Shown one piece after another: positions 1 through 8,696 of a stretch of 64,000 nt of DNA. The position numbers and the translations under genes were made by a program. The stretch's first letter is position 1, and each line of letters opens with the position of its first letter. The stretch comes from Pedobacter sp. Leaf216. GTDB taxonomy: Bacteria; Bacteroidota; Bacteroidia; Sphingobacteriales; Sphingobacteriaceae. The stretch is from positions 2,314 through 66,313 of the forward strand of contig NZ_LMKM01000001.1 in the NCBI RefSeq assembly GCF_001421515.1, in the 5' to 3' direction. Below the pieces are notes generated by a model. That model was not told where the DNA came from, searched no databases, and saw nothing but the letters and a program-made list of their open reading frames with translations.

Positions 1-118
1 TGCCATCCTTTTCTAATAAACCCTCTACCAAATCGCTGGCCACGGTTAAATCTTTTAAACCTTGTGTTTCCGCAACATCCGCTGCTCAGCTTTTTGCCCT
101 TCCTTTCGGTTGGGAGTG

Positions 119-149
119 CAAAGGTAAGGATCTTTTTCAAACTTCCAAA
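119..149 (-). promoter_or_regulatory. Leftward Bacteroidota promoter P3
   Basis: On the minus strand TTTG (146-149) is followed after 19 nt by TACCTTTG (119-126), an exact match to TAnnTTTG. The transcript would start near 112 and open with a CCC/GGG hairpin capped by a GAAA tetraloop (97-114). It is the third of three promoters with identical spacing. Confidence 0.75.
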
Positions 150-244
150 TAAAATAAATTTTATTTTTTTGATTCTCATTTTTCCTTTTCCCTTATTTCA
201 ATAGGCTGATCTTATTCAGCTTTCCGTCCTTCCGGAGCGGGCTG

Positions 245-274
245 CAAAGGTAGCAATCTTTTCCTCACCTGCAA
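245..274 (-). promoter_or_regulatory. Leftward Bacteroidota promoter P2
   Basis: TTG (272-274) is followed after 19 nt by TACCTTTG (245-252) on the minus strand. It is followed by a hairpin CCG-c-TCC / GGAA loop / GGA-CGG at 224-240, matching the arrangement at the other two promoters. Confidence 0.75.
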
Positions 275-354
275 CATTTATTTTAAAATAAATCCTGCCC
301 TATCATCACCCTCTGCCATCCTTTCATTCAAAACCCTTCCTCCGAAGCGGGATG

Positions 355-385
355 CAAAAGTAGGGAATTTCAGCTTATCCGCAAA
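355..385 (-). promoter_or_regulatory. Leftward Bacteroidota promoter P1
   Basis: TTTG (382-385) is followed after 19 nt by TACTTTTG (355-362) on the minus strand. A small CTTC-GGAG-GAAG hairpin follows at 336-347. It is the most upstream of the tandem set. Confidence 0.75.
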
Positions 386-659
386 GAAAATATCACTATA
401 AACGCACAGTTTAATGTAAGTGTATGGTTTTCAGAAAGAAAAATTTAATGGAGTGAGCAAACTTTTTGGAAGTTAACGTGTTTATAGGGGCTTTTTAATG
501 AGATTTGCACGGTTTCATCTGCGCTCGACTGTTTGAAAATCAGAAAGACCCTGCTAGCTAAACCCGGCAGCAGCGGCAGCGCCCGGCTTTTCGCCGAGAC
601 TGAAACGTATTGAGGGGAAAACTTTTAGTAACACTATGATGTTATTGTATACTTATCTG

Positions 660-690
660 TTGTAAGTGCTCAAACAATTTTCTAAGTTTG
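660..690 (+). promoter_or_regulatory. Promoter of the 695 lipoprotein gene
   Basis: TTG (660-662) and TAAGTTTG (683-690) are separated by 20 nt. The ATG begins at 695, only four nucleotides after the -7 box, so the transcript is probably leaderless or nearly so. Confidence 0.7.
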
Positions 691-694
691 ATTT

Positions 695-2068
695 ATGCGT
701 TCGATTATCTGTTTGATAGTACCCATCTTTTTACTTGCTTCATCTTGCCGTAAAGGAGAACGCATCACTACTGATGCAAATGCAAGGTTAAGTATAGCAA
801 ATACAGAATTATTATTCGACACTATTTTTACTGCTACAGGCTCTACAACAAAGCGGCTAAATATTATTAATAATAACAGCAATGCGGTTAAAGTTTCTGA
901 AATTAGATTGGCCGGCGGAGTTGCTTCTGCGTTTAGTTTGAACATTAATGGTGAAAGTACGCTTACCAAAAACGAAATACTTATAAATGGGCGCGATTCC
1001 ATAAACTTGTTTGTTAAGGTAACAATTAACCCGACTGCACAAAACCTTGCTTTTTTAGTTCAGGATTCCATTATATTCATTACGAACGGGAATAGGCAGG
1101 TGGTTCAGCTTTTGGCTTATGGCCAAAATGCCATATTCATTACAGAATCAACAATCAATTCCAATACAACCTGGGTAAAATCGCTGCCCTATATAGTTAA
1201 TGGCGCACTAACTGTAAAAAATGGGGCTTCGCTGAACATTCAACCGGGTGTTAAAGTTTATTTTCATAAAGATGCCAATTTAAATATTGAAGGTAACCTT
1301 AATGTAAATGGAACGGTTACAGAGCCAGTTGTATTTTGTAGCGATCGGTTGGAAAAAATGTACAATGATGAGCCCGGACAGTGGAAAGGTATTTTTATAA
1401 AAAGAACCGGAAATGGAATGATCAAAAATGCACTCATCAAAAATGCATCTGTGGGCATAACTTCCGATTCGTTATCATCGAATGCCAATCCTAAATTAAT
1501 TTTGAGCAACAGCATTATTAGAAACATGCAGGTGGCGGCCTATATTGGTTACCATTCAGAACTCCTTGCTTTTAATAACCTGATGTACAATTGCGGCAAT
1601 TATTTAATTTATGCCGTAGGTGGAGGAAACTATAACTTAAAACATAATACTTTTGCTGCTTATAATTTGGATTTTCCCAGGAAAACGGCAGCACTGAGCT
1701 TTTCGGACTATTTATCGCCAACGGCGTATAACAAACTGCAATTAGAGATCAGAAATAACATTATTTGGGGCAGCTTAAACAACGAGTTGGATCTTCAAAA
1801 CAAAAAAGCTACACCTGTACAGCTTAATCTGTCTAACAACTTAATCAGAACCACCAGCACTAGCTATACCAATAATGGAAATATTTTAAATACAGATCCA
1901 CTCTTTATCGATAGTGAATCTGGAAATTTTGAGTTATCAGCGAATAGCGTTGCGAGAAAAAAAGGTGCCGATTTAAGTACTGATCCATACTTTGCAAGTT
2001 TTTTAAGCAAGGACATTAAAAATTATAATAGATTTTCTCCCTCAACGTTAGGGAGTTACGAAAAATAA
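695..2068 (+). CDS. Putative right-handed beta-helix lipoprotein
   Basis: 457 residues. The N-terminus is a lipoprotein signal: a hydrophobic stretch ending in LLASSC, so Cys18 would be lipidated and the protein exported to the envelope. Residues of about 20-150 look like a beta-rich domain. From about 165 there are short repeats of the type N-G-x-L-x-V/I-x-x-G-x-x-L-x-I-x-P-G, then repeated I/L-x-N-S/N-x-I steps, as in right-handed parallel beta-helix proteins (NosD/pectate-lyase-like fold). No catalytic residues can be assigned, so the substrate is unknown. The ATG at 695 fits the promoter just upstream. A strong hairpin terminator follows at 2145-2180. It converges on glyA and stands alone on its strand. 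Confidence 0.8.
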   Translation: MRSIICLIVPIFLLASSCRKGERITTDANARLSIANTELLFDTIFTATGSTTKRLNIINNNSNAVKVSEIRLAGGVASAFSLNINGESTLTKNEILINGRDSINLFVKVTINPTAQNLAFLVQDSIIFITNGNRQVVQLLAYGQNAIFITESTINSNTTWVKSLPYIVNGALTVKNGASLNIQPGVKVYFHKDANLNIEGNLNVNGTVTEPVVFCSDRLEKMYNDEPGQWKGIFIKRTGNGMIKNALIKNASVGITSDSLSSNANPKLILSNSIIRNMQVAAYIGYHSELLAFNNLMYNCGNYLIYAVGGGNYNLKHNTFAAYNLDFPRKTAALSFSDYLSPTAYNKLQLEIRNNIIWGSLNNELDLQNKKATPVQLNLSNNLIRTTSTSYTNNGNILNTDPLFIDSESGNFELSANSVARKKGADLSTDPYFASFLSKDIKNYNRFSPSTLGSYEK

Positions 2069-2144
2069 TAAACTATTTCCCCTTTCATAAAAACAAAAGG
2101 GAAAGAATTCTCGTTTATATATTTGAGAGCGTTAATTTAGATGG

Positions 2145-2180
2145 TAAGGGTCGATATTTCTAAAGAATATCGGCCCTTTA
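2145..2180 (+). terminator. Rho-independent terminator after the 695 gene
   Basis: AAGGGtCGATATT pairs with GAATATCGgCCCTT around a short loop (2146-2178), followed by a T-rich stretch on the plus strand. It lies 77 nt after the stop of the beta-helix lipoprotein. Confidence 0.7.
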
Positions 2181-2246
2181 CTTTTGCCAGCATTTTTTGA
2201 AATTAGGTTAACAATGCTTTCACATCTTATAAAAAAATCATAAAAC

Positions 2247-2280
2247 AAAAAGCAGCTACAAATTAATGCAGCTGCTTTTT
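2247..2280 (-). terminator. Terminator of glyA
   Basis: AAAAAGCAGCT (2247-2257) pairs perfectly with AGCTGCTTTTT (2270-2280). The minus-strand transcript of glyA ends at 2312 and runs into this stem with a U-tract. It could work in both directions. Confidence 0.8.
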
Positions 2281-2311
2281 GGCTTATCCTAAGCTAGATT
2301 AGAAACTAATC

Positions 2312-3583
2312 TTATTTATAAAGCGGGAATGCGCTTACTAGTTTTATTACTTCAGCTTTCACTGCGTTCAGGTTAGCTGCATCTTCAGGATTGGTCAAAA
2401 CTCTGTCAATGAGCTCCACAATCTGCTCCATTTCGCTTTCTTTTAAACCACGGGTGGTAATTGCTGCAGTACCTACACGGATACCAGAGGTTACAAATGG
2501 CGATTTATCATCAAAGGGAACCATATTTTTATTTACAGTAATCTCTGCTTTCTCCAAAGCATTTTCAGCCACTTTACCAGTGATGTTTTTATTACGGAGA
2601 TCAATCAGCATCAAATGGTTATCTGTACCACCAGAAATAATGCCGTAACCTTTGGCTACAAATGCCTTAGCCATGGCTTGTGCATTGGCAGCAACCTGCT
2701 TAATGTAAGTGCCATACTCTTCACTTAAAGCTTCGCCAAAAGCAATTGCTTTAGCAGCAATAATATGCTCTAACGGGCCGCCTTGTGTACCAGGGAAAAC
2801 TGCCATATCGAGCAAGTTACTCATTAAACGGATTTCACCTTTAGGTGTTTTCAATCCCCATGGATTTTCAAAATCCTGTCCCATCATAATCATACCGCCA
2901 CGTGGGCCACGCAAAGTTTTGTGGGTTGTAGTAGTTACAATGTGACAGTGTGGAAGTGGGTTGGCCAACAGTCCTTTCGCGATCAATCCTGCCGGGTGAG
3001 AAATATCAGCCAAAACCAGAGCACCTATTTTATCGGCCACCGAACGGATAAAAGCATAATCCCACTCACGTGAATAAGCAGAAGCGCCACAAATAATTAA
3101 TTTAGGTTTTTCTGCTAAAGCTACTTCCTCCAGTTTTTTATAATCGATTAGTCCGGTTTCTTTTTCAACACCATAAAATAATGGCTGGTACAATTTTCCC
3201 GAAAAGTTAACCGGCGAACCATGTGTTAAGTGACCACCGTGTGAAAGATCGAAACCTAATATTTTATCGCCAGGCTGTAAAACAGCGAGCATTACAGCTG
3301 CATTGGCCTGTGCGCCAGAGTGTGGCTGAACATTTACCCACGCTGCACCGAACAATTGTTTTGCCCTATCGATAGCAATTTGCTCCACAACATCCACTAC
3401 CTGGCAACCGCCATAATAACGTTTTCCCGGTAAGCCCTCAGCATATTTGTTGGTCAATACCGATCCGGCAGCTTCCATTACCTGCTTGCTTACAAAGTTT
3501 TCTGATGCAATAAGCTCTAAACCATGCTCTTGGCGGTTTAACTCCTTATCAATAAGTTCAAAAATTTGGTTGTCGCGTGTCAT
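2312..3583 (-). CDS. glyA: Serine hydroxymethyltransferase
   Basis: GlyA is the cytosolic PLP enzyme that interconverts serine and glycine and supplies 5,10-methylene-tetrahydrofolate. About 423 residues from the chosen start, normal for the family. Visible hallmarks are the N-terminal [13 protein letters not shown]...LELIASENF segment, PGKRYYGGC, the Asp/His substrate region (DISHPAGL) and the PLP lysine in [13 protein letters not shown]. The open frame reaches 3628, but a TACTTTTG promoter box lies at 3611-3618 inside that extension. The start is therefore one of the two adjacent ATGs at 3586 or 3583; MTRDNQIFE at 3583 looks like other members. It follows scpA but has its own promoter. Confidence 0.97.
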   Translation of the reverse strand: MTRDNQIFELIDKELNRQEHGLELIASENFVSKQVMEAAGSVLTNKYAEGLPGKRYYGGCQVVDVVEQIAIDRAKQLFGAAWVNVQPHSGAQANAAVMLAVLQPGDKILGFDLSHGGHLTHGSPVNFSGKLYQPLFYGVEKETGLIDYKKLEEVALAEKPKLIICGASAYSREWDYAFIRSVADKIGALVLADISHPAGLIAKGLLANPLPHCHIVTTTTHKTLRGPRGGMIMMGQDFENPWGLKTPKGEIRLMSNLLDMAVFPGTQGGPLEHIIAAKAIAFGEALSEEYGTYIKQVAANAQAMAKAFVAKGYGIISGGTDNHLMLIDLRNKNITGKVAENALEKAEITVNKNMVPFDDKSPFVTSGIRVGTAAITTRGLKESEMEQIVELIDRVLTNPEDAANLNAVKAEVIKLVSAFPLYK

Positions 3584-3610
3584 CATTATATTAGGTTTGT
3601 ATTTTTTTGG

Positions 3611-3618
3611 CAAAAGTA
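3611..3618 (-). promoter_or_regulatory. -7 promoter element of glyA
   Basis: TACTTTTG on the minus strand matches TAnnTTTG exactly. It lies 24 nt upstream of the first ATG of glyA. No clear TTG is seen at the -33 position. It decides against the longer open frame as the glyA start. Confidence 0.55.
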
Positions 3619-3645
3619 AGAAATTCAAATCTAATTTTGGCCGTA

Positions 3646-4389
3646 TTAGCTTAATGCTTTCACATTAAAGTTGTTAAAGCCGCTCCCAATGGTTATCTCT
3701 ACGATTTGTTGCTGCAACATTTCTAAAATAGCCAGGAAATTGTATACAAAATGAACCTTATTTTCAGAATTCTTAAGCACAAGAGCAAAATCGATCTGTT
3801 TGTTAATATCGAGCAGGTTGGCAATAAAGTGCTTTTGTTGTTCAATGGTATAAGGGTATTGCACAACCGTATGCTTCACCTCCTCGCTCCGCAATTCATA
3901 TTTTTGCATCGTACGGTGATAAACGGTAAGCAGTTTATACAGATCCAGTGATAAAAGTTCATCCTGATGTGTAGACGAAGCCGCAGCCAAGGTAAGATCG
4001 TAGGCAATATTTCCCCTATGATCCTGCTTTAAACGCTCTTGCTCCAAAACCTTCATCTCTTCAGCAGCAGATTTAAATTGTTTATAAGCAATCAATCTCG
4101 CAATCAGGTCCTGTTCCGAATTAATTTCATTCCCCTCCTCATCGACCGAGATTCTGGGCAACAACATTTTAGATTTAATCCGCATCAGGGTGGCAGCTAC
4201 CAGGATAAATTCACTCGCTACCTCCACATTTAAAGCCAGGAGCTGATGGATATAGGCTAAAAAGTCGTTGGTTATTTTTGCAATTTCTACATCCTGGATA
4301 TTAAGTTCATCCCGCTCAATAAAGAACAACAACAAATCGAAGGGACCTTCGAATACCGGAAGTTTTATTTCAAAATTCTCTGCCTGCAT
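3646..4389 (-). CDS. scpA: Segregation and condensation protein A
   Basis: ScpA is the kleisin subunit of the SMC-ScpAB chromosome condensation complex. 247 residues from the ATG at 4389. The N-terminal ScpA signature is clear: [20 protein letters not shown] (res. 6-25), followed by the helix [12 protein letters not shown] and the [16 protein letters not shown] segment. The C-terminus has the winged-helix-like end that binds the SMC head. The frame extends to 4410, but a promoter with its -7 box at 4399-4406 favours 4389. scpB is not in the window. glyA lies 60 nt downstream with its own promoter box. Confidence 0.93.
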   Translation of the reverse strand: MQAENFEIKLPVFEGPFDLLLFFIERDELNIQDVEIAKITNDFLAYIHQLLALNVEVASEFILVAATLMRIKSKMLLPRISVDEEGNEINSEQDLIARLIAYKQFKSAAEEMKVLEQERLKQDHRGNIAYDLTLAAASSTHQDELLSLDLYKLLTVYHRTMQKYELRSEEVKHTVVQYPYTIEQQKHFIANLLDINKQIDFALVLKNSENKVHFVYNFLAILEMLQQQIVEITIGSGFNNFNVKALS

Positions 4390-4398
4390 CTGGATAAA

Positions 4399-4430
4399 CA
4401 AACATAACAAAAATTTTCAGGTCCTAACAA
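4399..4430 (-). promoter_or_regulatory. Promoter of scpA
   Basis: TTG (4428-4430) and TATGTTTG (4399-4406) on the minus strand are separated by 21 nt. The box ends nine nucleotides before the ATG at 4389, so the leader is very short. Confidence 0.6.
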
Positions 4431-4600
4431 CCCAAACCCAATTATAAGGCCTTGTTTAAACAGCACCTGCAACTTTAAAAGCCTGTCGCTAAGCCCTCAC
4501 CGCCAACCGCTTAACCCTCAAGAATAAACCACGATTTTTCGTTTCGATATTAAAACAAATTTACCTTACTTTGTATCTTGTTTTTTACCACAAATTTCGA

Positions 4601-6529
4601 ATGCAAGTAAAAGCTGGCCCCCTATTATCTAAAATCAACTATCCCGCTGATTTAAAGCAATATAGTGAATCTGACTTAGAACAAATAAGCCAGGAATTAC
4701 GACAGTATATTATTGACGTTGTAAGTGTTAATGGTGGGCATTTTGCATCCAGCTTAGGCGTTGTAGAATTAACCGTAGCCTTACATTATGCACTCAACAC
4801 CCCCTACGATAAATTGGTTTGGGATGTGGGGCACCAGGCATACGGACATAAAATCTTAACCGGCCGCAGAGATTTATTTCATACCAACCGCGTATATAAA
4901 GGCATTAGCGGTTTCCCTAAAATTACCGAAAGTGAGTACGATACCTTTGGTGTTGGCCACTCCTCTACCTCAATTTCAGCAGCTTTAGGCATGGCGGTAG
5001 CTTCGCAGTTAAAAGGCGAAAGCGACAGGCAACATGTTGCCATTATTGGTGATGGTGCAATGACGGCAGGTTTGGCTTTTGAAGGGTTAAACCATGCCGG
5101 AATCGAAAACAGCAACGTGCTGGTGATTCTGAATGATAATTGCATGTCCATCGATCCGAATGTAGGTGCACTTAAAGAATATTTAACCAGCATTACCATC
5201 TCCAAATCGTACAACCGTTTCCGCGATGATATTTCCCATGTATTGGCCGGCCTTTCTAAACTCGGACCAAATGCCCATAAATACGTTAAAAAAATAGAGA
5301 AAAGCATCAAAGGGACCTTGCTGAAACAAAGCAATTTATTCGAAGCCTTGAACTTTAGGTATTTTGGCCCTGTTGATGGGCACGATGTAAAACGTTTGGC
5401 GCAAACCATAAAAGATTTATCTGCTATACCCGGCCCAAAACTTTTACATTGTATCACCGTAAAAGGAAAAGGTTTTGCGCTGGCAGAAAAAGATCAAACC
5501 GTTTGGCACTCACCAGGGCTGTTTGATAAGATCACAGGCGAAATCAAAAAAAGTATTCCCGATAAACCGCAACCACCAAAATACCAGGATGTTTTTGGGC
5601 ATACCATGGTAGAACTGGCAGAAGCAAATGCTAAAATTGTAGGAATTACACCAGCAATGCCATCAGGATCGTCATTAAACATCATGATGAAAGCAATGCC
5701 AAAACGTGCATTTGATGTCGGCATTGCAGAACAGCATGCAGTAACCTTTTCTGCGGGTTTGGCTACTCAGGGTTTAGTACCTTTCTGTAACATCTATTCC
5801 AGTTTTATGCAAAGGGCCTACGATCAGGTGATCCACGATGTGGCCATTCAAAAACTAAATGTCGTATTTTGTTTGGATAGGGCAGGGTTGGCTGGTGCCG
5901 ATGGAGCAACACACCATGGTGCCTATGATATTGCCTACATGCGTTGTATCCCGAACCTGGTAATCTCCTCTCCAATGAACGAGGAAGAATTGCGTAACCT
6001 GATGTTTACCGCTCAGCAAGAAAACATTGGGCCTTTTGTAATTCGTTACCCACGAGGTAATGGTGTGATGCCCGATTGGAAAAGACCTTTCAAAGCGTTG
6101 GAAATTGGCAAAGGCCGTAAAATATGTGATGGAGAAGATGTAGCATTGCTAACCATCGGTCATGTTGGTAATTTTGCTGTAGAAGCACGTGCAGAATTAA
6201 ATAGCGAAGGCTTTCATCCGGCACATTACGATCTGCGTTTTGTAAAACCCTTAGATGAAGCTTTATTGCACGAAGTATTTGCGAAATACAAAAATGTAAT
6301 CACCGTAGAAGATGGCTCGTTGCCAGGCGGAGTAGGTTCTGCAGTACTCGAGTTTATGGCCGATCATGGTTACAACGCCAACGTTATCCGCTTGGGTATT
6401 CCAGATCAGTTTATTGAGCATGGCGAACAGGCCGAGCTTTGGGCAGAATGTGGTTACGATAAAAATGCAATTGTAGAAGCAGTAAGAAAAGTGGCTGTAA
6501 AAAGAACAACAGATAGTATGGCGGGTTAA
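4601..6529 (+). CDS. dxs: 1-deoxy-D-xylulose-5-phosphate synthase
   Basis: DXS condenses pyruvate and glyceraldehyde-3-phosphate, the first step of the non-mevalonate isoprenoid pathway. About 642 residues from the ATG at 4601, typical length. The thiamine-diphosphate motif GDGAMTAGLAFEGLN (then VLILNDN) is near residue 150. The transketolase central domain carries VGIAEQHAV and DRAGLAGADGATHHG, and the C-terminal domain carries KNVITVEDGSLPGGVGSA. The frame begins with a TTG at 4571, but the in-frame ATG at 4601 gives the usual N-terminus. It needs the TPP cofactor made by the pathway encoded at the other end of the window. Divergent from scpA. Confidence 0.97.
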   Translation: MQVKAGPLLSKINYPADLKQYSESDLEQISQELRQYIIDVVSVNGGHFASSLGVVELTVALHYALNTPYDKLVWDVGHQAYGHKILTGRRDLFHTNRVYKGISGFPKITESEYDTFGVGHSSTSISAALGMAVASQLKGESDRQHVAIIGDGAMTAGLAFEGLNHAGIENSNVLVILNDNCMSIDPNVGALKEYLTSITISKSYNRFRDDISHVLAGLSKLGPNAHKYVKKIEKSIKGTLLKQSNLFEALNFRYFGPVDGHDVKRLAQTIKDLSAIPGPKLLHCITVKGKGFALAEKDQTVWHSPGLFDKITGEIKKSIPDKPQPPKYQDVFGHTMVELAEANAKIVGITPAMPSGSSLNIMMKAMPKRAFDVGIAEQHAVTFSAGLATQGLVPFCNIYSSFMQRAYDQVIHDVAIQKLNVVFCLDRAGLAGADGATHHGAYDIAYMRCIPNLVISSPMNEEELRNLMFTAQQENIGPFVIRYPRGNGVMPDWKRPFKALEIGKGRKICDGEDVALLTIGHVGNFAVEARAELNSEGFHPAHYDLRFVKPLDEALLHEVFAKYKNVITVEDGSLPGGVGSAVLEFMADHGYNANVIRLGIPDQFIEHGEQAELWAECGYDKNAIVEAVRKVAVKRTTDSMAG

Positions 6530-6960
6530 GGTGTGATCTTAATTCATTTTACATCATTCCTGCACAGGTAAACATCTAAATGTGATATGTGTTCTGAAAT
6601 AAGCGTTACTTAAATAATGCTTATAATGAGCCTATAGGGAAACATGAACTTCCTTTGCCTCAATTATCAGAATTCAGAAATAAATCCCCTCAAAGCACGT
6701 CATTTCGAGCAAAATGAACGCATTCGAGAAATCCATCCTATTTACATTCTGTAATACTTTAGTCGAGAATAATAAATACTTTATAAATCCGCTTATTTAT
6801 TTCCCAAGCACTGAATCATTTACCAAAATCCTAAACAGCGATACCATTTCCGCTTCTTTCCGTACCTCATTAGCAATAAACTTCCATGCACTAAACTCCT
6901 CCAACCAAAAAAGCCTCAGCTAAGAAATAACTGAGGCTCTTTTGATATAATAAGTCCTTC
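6530..6960. other. Intergenic region with interspersed-repeat fragment
   Basis: 431 nt between convergent dxs and the 6961 gene. A 69-codon frame at 6714-6923 starts inside a sequence (about 6697-6736, GTCATTTCGAGC...ATTCGAGAAATC) that resembles a short interspersed repeat of Sphingobacteriaceae, so I do not call it a gene. A terminator closes the region. Confidence 0.45.
6907..6944. terminator. Bidirectional terminator
   Basis: AGCCTCAG (6912-6919) pairs with CTGAGGCT (6931-6938) around an 11-nt loop, flanked by A-run and T-run. It can stop the 6961 gene on the minus strand and dxs read-through on the plus strand. Confidence 0.75.
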
Positions 6961-8589
6961 CTAAAAATCAGAATATAAATTCCTGAACGAACTGCGTAAA
7001 CCGAAAGTAATCAAACCCGTATTATTTTTTCCGAGGCTATTACTTTCACGCCTTAATATACCGCCAACTTCTAAACGCAGATTATACTTCGGATTAACCA
7101 CATAAGCAACTTTACCTTCAGCATAAAAAAGATCAGTACGGATACCTTGTGTTGTATAATTTCCAGTCGGTTTAACGGCATCCGTATAAGGTTCAAAAAT
7201 ATTCTTGCCATAGTTTTGCCCTGCTATATCCAATCCGTACTTGGCATACATCAGTTCACCACTAAAATCAAAACGTTTATAAGAATAGTTTAACAAGCCA
7301 ACGACTTCTCTAAAGTTAGCCCCCAGCGGATGCGCTAAAGGTTCGCCATATTGGGCATAATTGATAATGGGCTTCCGGGAAGAAAATGTATAAGGCTTTG
7401 CGGTATTGTATTCTAGTAAATAATTTAATCCGGCAACATGGAAAACATCAGCTCCGCGGAACCCTAACTGCCAGGCATATTTATTTCTTGCGCTCCCATC
7501 AGAAGAGAAAAATTCTTTTGCCTGAAACTCATCAAGTGAAAATTGTCCATAGGCAACCAGCTCTTTTGCAAACTTGTATTTACCCGTAAATCCCAGCAAC
7601 GCGTTATCTGGAGATCCACTCGAGGCCTCAATTGGCCTCAAAAAGATAATTGGATTGGCGTATCCCCAATCAAAGCCTCTCCTATTTCCAGCATCATCTG
7701 TTTGTGCCCATACAATCGAATCAAAAAATCCGATAGATAAACGGTTATTTACATTCCAGTCTAAATAATGGAATATCCCTCCCTTTTTTCTAAAACCAGC
7801 TTCATATGATAATTGAGGTGCACTTGGATCTTGCATAGCTGCCCACATCACCATATATTGCACATTACCCAAATTACCCGTCAGCTTTAAAAAAGGATAT
7901 GGAGAGGCATAATCAGATAATAACAAGGAACGATAACCATCACCTACGAAATTTTTATCATAACCTGCTGTGATATTCAAATACTTTATAGGCGTATAAG
8001 AAACTGTAGCAGTAACATAAGACCAATCTGCCGTTAATGGATTAATATCAGGATTATATCCTTGACCATATTTACCACCAACCCGGTTATAAGATTGGCC
8101 AGGTACAATACCATTTCGATCTATATAGTTGCGATAATAATCAGCAAAACGACCTTGATTTTCAAATCCACTGGTATAGAAAGAAAACTTCTTACCTATT
8201 GTACCCCCAACCTGGTATCCACGGGTATTTAAATACGTATTTTTCTTACCGGAAAAATCTCTTCCTATCTGAAAGTCCGGTAAAAAATCGGCATATACTG
8301 TATAATCCTCTTTCTGAATATCCAATAAATGTTCCTGAAACAATTTTCTTGATACCCACGATTTCCTCGTTGAGTCTACTCCAATACTTAATAAAGCTGA
8401 GCTTTTATCGCGAAGCAAGCTATCATCAATAAAGAATGGTTTTAACGAGCTATGAATCCTGGTATTCGGATTATATACTTCACCGCTTAATTTCTGATAG
8501 AATTGATAAGAATACGGTTGATAAACAGCTTGAGCTTTCAGCTCATGGATAGAAACAACTAAAAATAGTAGGAATAAGATTTTCTTCAT
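6961..8589 (-). CDS. Wzi/RemB-like outer-membrane beta-barrel protein
   Basis: 542 residues. A signal peptide is present (MKKILFLLFLVVSIHELKAQA). The rest is rich in alternating aromatic/polar strands and ends with a membrane-strand-like FGLRSSFRNLYSDF, typical of outer-membrane barrels. The pattern (GYDKNFVGDGYRSLLLSD, YVMWAAMQD, RFDWGYANPIIFLRPIE) fits the capsule-assembly Wzi family, which in Bacteroidota includes the gliding protein RemB. Wzi binds group-1 capsule polysaccharide at the cell surface. It lies at the distal end of the polysaccharide cluster, separated from the sugar transferase by a terminator, which supports a surface-attachment role. Wzi versus RemB function cannot be decided from sequence alone. 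Confidence 0.75.
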   Translation of the reverse strand: MKKILFLLFLVVSIHELKAQAVYQPYSYQFYQKLSGEVYNPNTRIHSSLKPFFIDDSLLRDKSSALLSIGVDSTRKSWVSRKLFQEHLLDIQKEDYTVYADFLPDFQIGRDFSGKKNTYLNTRGYQVGGTIGKKFSFYTSGFENQGRFADYYRNYIDRNGIVPGQSYNRVGGKYGQGYNPDINPLTADWSYVTATVSYTPIKYLNITAGYDKNFVGDGYRSLLLSDYASPYPFLKLTGNLGNVQYMVMWAAMQDPSAPQLSYEAGFRKKGGIFHYLDWNVNNRLSIGFFDSIVWAQTDDAGNRRGFDWGYANPIIFLRPIEASSGSPDNALLGFTGKYKFAKELVAYGQFSLDEFQAKEFFSSDGSARNKYAWQLGFRGADVFHVAGLNYLLEYNTAKPYTFSSRKPIINYAQYGEPLAHPLGANFREVVGLLNYSYKRFDFSGELMYAKYGLDIAGQNYGKNIFEPYTDAVKPTGNYTTQGIRTDLFYAEGKVAYVVNPKYNLRLEVGGILRRESNSLGKNNTGLITFGLRSSFRNLYSDF

Positions 8590-8664
8590 GTGGGAAATTT
8601 TAATTCGAAGGGCAAAGAACGCAAATTATTATGAATTAAACGACCTTGCTAAATTCCGAAAAAA

Positions 8665-8683
8665 GAAAAAGCCCTTTCGGGCC
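8665..8683 (-). terminator. Terminator after the initiating sugar transferase
   Basis: On the minus strand GGCCCGAAAGGGC is followed by TTTTTC. It lies just past the stop of the 8697 gene and separates it from the Wzi-like gene. Confidence 0.75.
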
Positions 8684-8696
8684 TGTGAGTATCTAT

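Larger units (their letters stand above)
1..694. other. Gene-poor region with leftward promoter array
   Basis: No complete gene is seen. Positions 119-385 hold three leftward promoters (separate entries). At the left edge the minus strand has an open frame (about 28 codons, ADVAETQGLKDLTV...) that runs off the window with protein-like composition, but it has no ATG and a TGA just upstream, so it could be a gene starting at GTG or chance. The 11-mer TGCCATCCTTT occurs at 1-11 and again at 314-324. At 575-600 there is a GC-rich patch with a small CGGC-TTTTC-GCCG hairpin of unknown role. The rest is AT-rich with no further signal. Confidence 0.5.

Noticed and set aside
1-90. tRNA-like words (TTGGTAGAG) near the left edge, minus strand
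   Set aside because: No acceptor, anticodon or T-arm pairing could be assembled around them.
3587-3628. N-terminal extension of glyA
   Set aside because: A TACTTTTG promoter box lies inside it, and the downstream ATGs give the normal beginning.
4571-4600. TTG start for dxs
   Set aside because: An in-frame ATG at 4601 gives the usual N-terminus and length.
4879-5457. 192-codon antisense frame in dxs
   Set aside because: It lies wholly inside a secure gene and has no protein-like motifs.
6714-6923. 69-codon frame downstream of dxs
   Set aside because: It begins inside a repeat-like sequence, runs into the terminator, and has no signal, domain or ribosome-site support.
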